Assembly: GCA_022703445.1 (NCBI GenBank)
Contig: JAKLDR010000012.1
Location: 1-64,000 of the forward strand
Origin: Planctomycetota bacterium
GTDB taxonomy: Bacteria > Planctomycetota > SZUA-567 > JAKLDR01
Direction: 5' to 3'
Length of the DNA: 64,000 nt
Of this stretch, positions 61,219 through 64,000 are shown piece by piece (position 1 is the first letter of the stretch; every line of letters starts with the position of its first letter). Below the pieces are notes generated by a model. It was not told the DNA's origin, searched no databases, and saw nothing but the letters and a program-made list of their open reading frames with translations. The position numbers were made by a program, and so were the translations under genes.

Positions 61219-61959
61219 TCAAGACGGCCGTGGGCCGTTCTTCCTCGCCGCACTGCGCATCCGGTAAAGCCGCTCGGTGAATCCTCCATCCTTCTCGAAG
61301 GCCTCCGCCTGGGACGCCAGTTGCCGGCGGAGCAGGTGAAGACAGACGTTCAGCAGAGAGAGCACCCCGTTGGCCACAAGGGTCGGGGGCAGCATGGTGG
61401 GCGGGATTGGGCGGGAAGGCAACACGGACCTGCACGGACGTGCACAGACCGGCACGGACGCCGGAGCGCCGCCAGACTGCGGCTCCGTCGTCGCCAGTGT
61501 CCGTCCGTGCTGGTCCGTGTCTGTCCGTGTCGCCTTCTCTCTTACCGCCTTTTCCCTCTTCACCTCGTCGGCCACCCAGACCCGGAACTCGTCCAGCGTG
61601 GCACAGCGCCGGGCCCGGAAGCGCTTGAGTACCGGGTTCTCCGGTGGCCACTCGGGCAGGCCACGCTGGCGCAGGTAGGCCTGATAGTCAAGCTGCAGCT
61701 CCTCCAGGCTGCCCTTGCCGATGCCCGTCAGCTTTAACTCGATCTTCTTTGAGGTCCCGGAGTCGGCACTGCCCTCGGCGACGTTCCGGGGGCCACTGCG
61801 CGCCGCCTGGACCATCTGGTCGTGGGTCCGGCTGCGCCGGTCGATGTACTTGTCGCAGAAGCGCACGGTCACGTCGTAGATCAGTTCGGCAAGCTGGAAG
61901 GTCTTCAACTTCCGGTATCCGCCATGCGGCGGAATCAGCCCCTCGTGCTCTATTGCCAT
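61219..61959 (-). CDS. Four-helix-bundle protein interrupted in frame by a palindromic repeat
   Basis: A 246-residue protein of the four-helix-bundle (23S rRNA intervening-sequence-type) family with a suffix domain. Residues 1-145 carry YRKLKTFQLAELIYDVTVRF, the usual opening, and ARSGPRNVAEGSADSGTSKK, the family hallmark. The suffix (about 190-246) has LVANGVLSLLNVCLHLLRRQ and GGFTERLYRMRS. Between them residues about 143-180 (TRTDTDQHGRT...PVCARPCRSV) are encoded by an inverted repeat and look foreign. AAGGAGGT precedes the ATG at 61959. The function of free-standing family members is unknown. Here the gene is not inside an rRNA gene. Confidence 0.75.
   Translation of the reverse strand: MAIEHEGLIPPHGGYRKLKTFQLAELIYDVTVRFCDKYIDRRSRTHDQMVQAARSGPRNVAEGSADSGTSKKIELKLTGIGKGSLEELQLDYQAYLRQRGLPEWPPENPVLKRFRARRCATLDEFRVWVADEVKREKAVREKATRTDTDQHGRTLATTEPQSGGAPASVPVCARPCRSVLPSRPIPPTMLPPTLVANGVLSLLNVCLHLLRRQLASQAEAFEKDGGFTERLYRMRSAARKNGPRPS
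61421..61532. repeat. Inverted 'cacggac' phrase repeat inside a gene
   Basis: Arm 61421-61460 repeats CACGGAC/GCACGGAC. Arm 61498-61532 repeats GTCCGTG/GTCCGTC in the complementary sense. The loop is about 37 nt. The whole element lies in frame within the four-helix-bundle gene, where it adds about 37 residues. Confidence 0.85.
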
Positions 61960-62050
61960 GGCCACCTCCTTCAATTCAGCGCAGGCAGTATACGGCCACT
62001 GCCTACCCCGGCAAGCCCATTGCCTTGAATCCCCCGTCGCAGCGGCGAGA

Positions 62051-62935
62051 ATGGCCGTCGCCATGAGCAACGCCGACAAGCTGCTGATCCTGGCCGTTGA
62101 GTCCTCCGCCGCCCGGAGCGCGGTGGCGGTGATGGAATATGCTCCCGGATCGCAGTCCCCTGTGCCCAGCCAGGGTCAACTGGGAACGGAGAACTGGGAA
62201 CGGGGAACCGCCATCCTAGCTGTCCGCGACTTCCCCCGCGGCGCCGGCGGCGTGGGCGCCGGCTCGCCGGCGGCGGCGGCCGAGGCGGCGCTGGCCGAGG
62301 CCGGGCGCCGGGCCGCGGAGGTCGGGCTGCTGGCCGTCTCCGTGGGACCGGGCAGCTACACCGGGCTGCGCATCGGCATCAGCTTCGCCAAGACATTCGC
62401 CTGGGCCACGGGGGCGGCGGTCGTCGCGGTGCCATCGCTCGTCGCGCTGGCGACGACCGGGGTTGCGGGTTGCGGGTTGCGGGTTGCGGGTTCGGGGGCC
62501 GCCATCCTGGTTCCCACCGCGGACGCATTTCGTGGCCAACTCTACGCCCGTGCCTTTACCCGAACCGAAACCGGCGCCCTGACCGCGCTCACCGAGGATC
62601 TGGTGCTGACACCCGGGGAGCTGATGGGGCGATTGCGTCAGCTTCCGCCTTCGGGCCAGCAACCAGCAACCCGCAACCCGCAACCGCCGTTCGTTCTCTT
62701 CGGCTCCGGCGCCGCCAAGCACCGCGCGGCCCTCGACGTCGCCGCCCGCGAGGCCGGCCTGACGCCCTCCATCTCGGATGAGCCAGGGAGCCCCTCGGTC
62801 GAGGTCGTCGGCCGGCTGGGCCTCGGACTCTTTCTGGCCGGAAAGGCCGTGACCGCTCACGACCTCGTGCCGGTTTATCTCCGGAAGACCGAGGCCGAGG
62901 AGCGCGCCGACGAGCGCGAGCGGCGCGGGGCCTGA
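62051..62935 (+). CDS. tsaB: tRNA t6A threonylcarbamoyl-transfer protein TsaB with repeat-derived insertions
   Basis: A 294-residue protein of the TsaB family, the TsaD partner that makes t6A37 in tRNA. LLILAVESSAARSAVAVME opens the ASKHA fold and SVGPGSYTGLRIGISFAKTF is the family signature. TsaB usually has 220-240 residues. The excess comes from three low-complexity stretches encoded by phrase repeats: QLGTENWERG (about residues 43-52), GCGLRVAGS (about 138-147) and QQPATRNPQPP (about 203-213). Frame is kept throughout, so the protein is probably made. The ATG at 62051 is divergent from the four-helix gene. A later ATG at 62063 is possible. murJ follows. Confidence 0.88.
   Translation: MAVAMSNADKLLILAVESSAARSAVAVMEYAPGSQSPVPSQGQLGTENWERGTAILAVRDFPRGAGGVGAGSPAAAAEAALAEAGRRAAEVGLLAVSVGPGSYTGLRIGISFAKTFAWATGAAVVAVPSLVALATTGVAGCGLRVAGSGAAILVPTADAFRGQLYARAFTRTETGALTALTEDLVLTPGELMGRLRQLPPSGQQPATRNPQPPFVLFGSGAAKHRAALDVAAREAGLTPSISDEPGSPSVEVVGRLGLGLFLAGKAVTAHDLVPVYLRKTEAEERADERERRGA
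62177..62209 (+). repeat. 'aactgggaac' phrase arm inside tsaB
   Basis: The word AACTGGGAAC(GG) is repeated about three times in frame in the 5' third of tsaB. No clear complementary arm was found next to it. Confidence 0.65.
62461..62686. repeat. Inverted 'gcgggtt' phrase arms 160 bp apart inside tsaB
   Basis: Arm 62461-62493 is GGGTTGC repeated four times. Arm 62657-62686 is the complementary CAACCCG/CAACCAG run. The intervening 163 bp encode ordinary TsaB sequence (TADAFRGQLYARAF...). Both arms are in frame and match the heptamer at 1376-1403. Confidence 0.85.
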
Positions 62936-62979
62936 AACCCGACCCAGGGGGGAGCCTCCGATTCCCAGCGAGACGAAGC

Positions 62980-64000
62980 ATTCGGGAGCCGAGTCCGTCG
63001 GCGCGCGCATCTTTCGCGCCACCGCGGTGGTGGTGGCCGCCGGACTGCTGGCCAAACTGCTGGGCGTCGCCAAGAACGTGGTGCTCGGCGCCTGGTTCGG
63101 GACCTCCGACGGGACCACCGACTGCTTCGTGGCGGCCTTCAGCATCATCACCGCCATCTACTTCGTCGGCGAGGAGTGCATCGGCCCGGCCTTCCTGCCG
63201 ATCTACATGGAGCGCCGCGACAAGGACGGCCCGGCGCCCGCCTGGCAGCTGGCCTCCACGGTCCTGAACCTCCAGTTCCTCCTGCTGCTGGCGGCGGCCG
63301 CGTCGGTCTTCACCTACGCACCGCAGATCATGGACCTGGCCACCCGCTTCGAGATCGAGGACGAGGTCGGCAAGGTCGCCGGACGGCAGGACCTGCTGAC
63401 CAACGCGGCCAGCTTCCTGCGCTGGATGGCCCCGGCGCTCTTCGGCCTGTCGCTGGCCACCGTGACCTTCATGCTGCTCAACGCCCGCAAGAAGTTCTTC
63501 TGGGCCTCGATGGGCGAGGGCTCGCTCCGGGCGGCCATGACCGGGGCCGTGGTGGCCTTCGGCACGCAGCGCTGGCTGGGACCGTGGGCCATGCCGGCCG
63601 GGGTACTCGCCGGCTCGGTTGCCAAGATCGCCACGCACCTGCCCGGGCTGTGGGACGAGATCCGCGCCCACTACCGGCTGCGGCTGGGATTCTCCGACCC
63701 GGACTTCCGGCGCTTCCTGGGGCTGATCGCGCCGCTGGTGATCGGCTCGGTCTTCGCCAAGTTCCGCGACGTCTTCAACAACGTCTACGTGATGTCCGGG
63801 GCCGGACTGGTCGGCGGCGTTTCGGCGGTGTACTTCGGCCGGAGCGTGGTCGAGACCATCAACTCGCTCTTCCCCTACTCGCTGTCGGTGGGCATGTTCC
63901 CCTACCTCTGCGAACTGGCCGAGAAGGGCGACAAGAAGGCGCTCGGCGAGATGCTCGACCGGTCCAGCCGCTTCATGGTGTTCCTCTTCCTGCCGGCCGC
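62980..64000 (+). CDS. murJ: Lipid II flippase MurJ (partial, start unresolved)
   Basis: The first 340 or so residues of a MurJ/MviN-type flippase are present, and the gene runs off the window. ARIFRATAVVVAAGLLAKLL and GAWFGTSDGTTDCFVAAFSI match the N-terminal helices and loop of the family. Further helices follow (LQFLLLLAAAASVFTYAPQI, LFGLSLATVTFMLLNARKKF, SVGMFPYLCELAEKGDKKAL). MurJ moves lipid II across the membrane for peptidoglycan synthesis. The frame has no ATG, GTG or TTG before a GTG at 63025, which would remove conserved residues. An ATT at 62980 is tentative. The sequence just upstream in another frame looks coding-like, so a 2-nt indel is possible. Confidence 0.82.

Noticed and set aside
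61219-61959. An intervening sequence within a 23S rRNA gene
   Set aside because: The four-helix protein type is associated with such insertions, but no rRNA sequence flanks it here.

Overview
The window is high-GC bacterial chromosome with about 45 protein-coding genes and no rRNA, tRNA, CRISPR array or insertion sequence that I can recognise. The gene content points to the PVC group, most likely Planctomycetota. This rests on family knowledge, not on a marker-gene tree. The indicators are two ECF sigma factors fused to membrane and extracytoplasmic domains, a VIT/VWA protein, very large secreted beta-propellers, a PQQ-like propeller with a malectin-like tail, stand-alone URO-D family proteins, a futalosine-type menaquinone gene and an SPFH/zinc-ribbon pair. 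An L-aspartate-semialdehyde sulfurtransferase pair and an Fe-S aldo/keto reductase suggest an anaerobic or microaerophilic life, while an exported Fe-type superoxide dismutase suggests oxygen exposure.

Layout. 1-6.3 kb: the end of a CorA-like gene, purC, then a tightly overlapping operon for an uncharacterised membrane complex (a DUF6754-like protein plus three membrane proteins). 6.4-8.1 kb: homocysteine synthesis (sulfurtransferase plus ferredoxin-like subunit). 8.1-14.8 kb: HDOD protein, secreted protein and TPR protein on the minus strand, then yvcK-like and HPr genes facing recA across a perfect palindromic terminator. 15-20.3 kb: ECF sigma fusion, exported thioredoxin-like protein, SPFH-GYF protein and zinc-ribbon membrane protein. 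20.4-33.7 kb: a minus-strand operon led by a GntR/LacI-type regulator and followed by four tandem paralogous secreted NHL propellers. 33.9-44 kb: membrane protein, predicted pseudokinase, aldo/keto reductase, an alpha-barrel protein, thioredoxin lipoprotein, SOD lipoprotein and a GH30-like glycosidase. 44.1-52.4 kb: giant PQQ protein, AraC regulator divergent from two URO-D-like genes, mqnA. 52.5-60.7 kb: a sigma-VIT-VWA-ExbB-like fusion with a tandem ExbB-like paralogue, PAS protein, DUF58 protein and BatA-like VWA protein. 60.7-64 kb: small unknown protein, four-helix-bundle protein, tsaB and the start of murJ.

Promoters look like ordinary sigma-70 sites (for example TTGACA-17-TAGAAT) and recur often. 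The most unusual feature is a set of short 'phrase' repeats. Each is a tandem run of one 7-12 bp word, often followed by its reverse complement, so that it folds into a long imperfect hairpin. They lie between genes, but also in frame inside tsaB, inside a four-helix-bundle gene and inside a signal-peptide coding sequence, which recalls Rickettsia palindromic elements. At least one gene (PAS protein, ATC with an ideal Shine-Dalgarno) and probably a second (thioredoxin lipoprotein) lack a canonical start codon. The sigma-VIT-VWA-ExbB fusion with its paralogue is the best candidate for an undescribed system.
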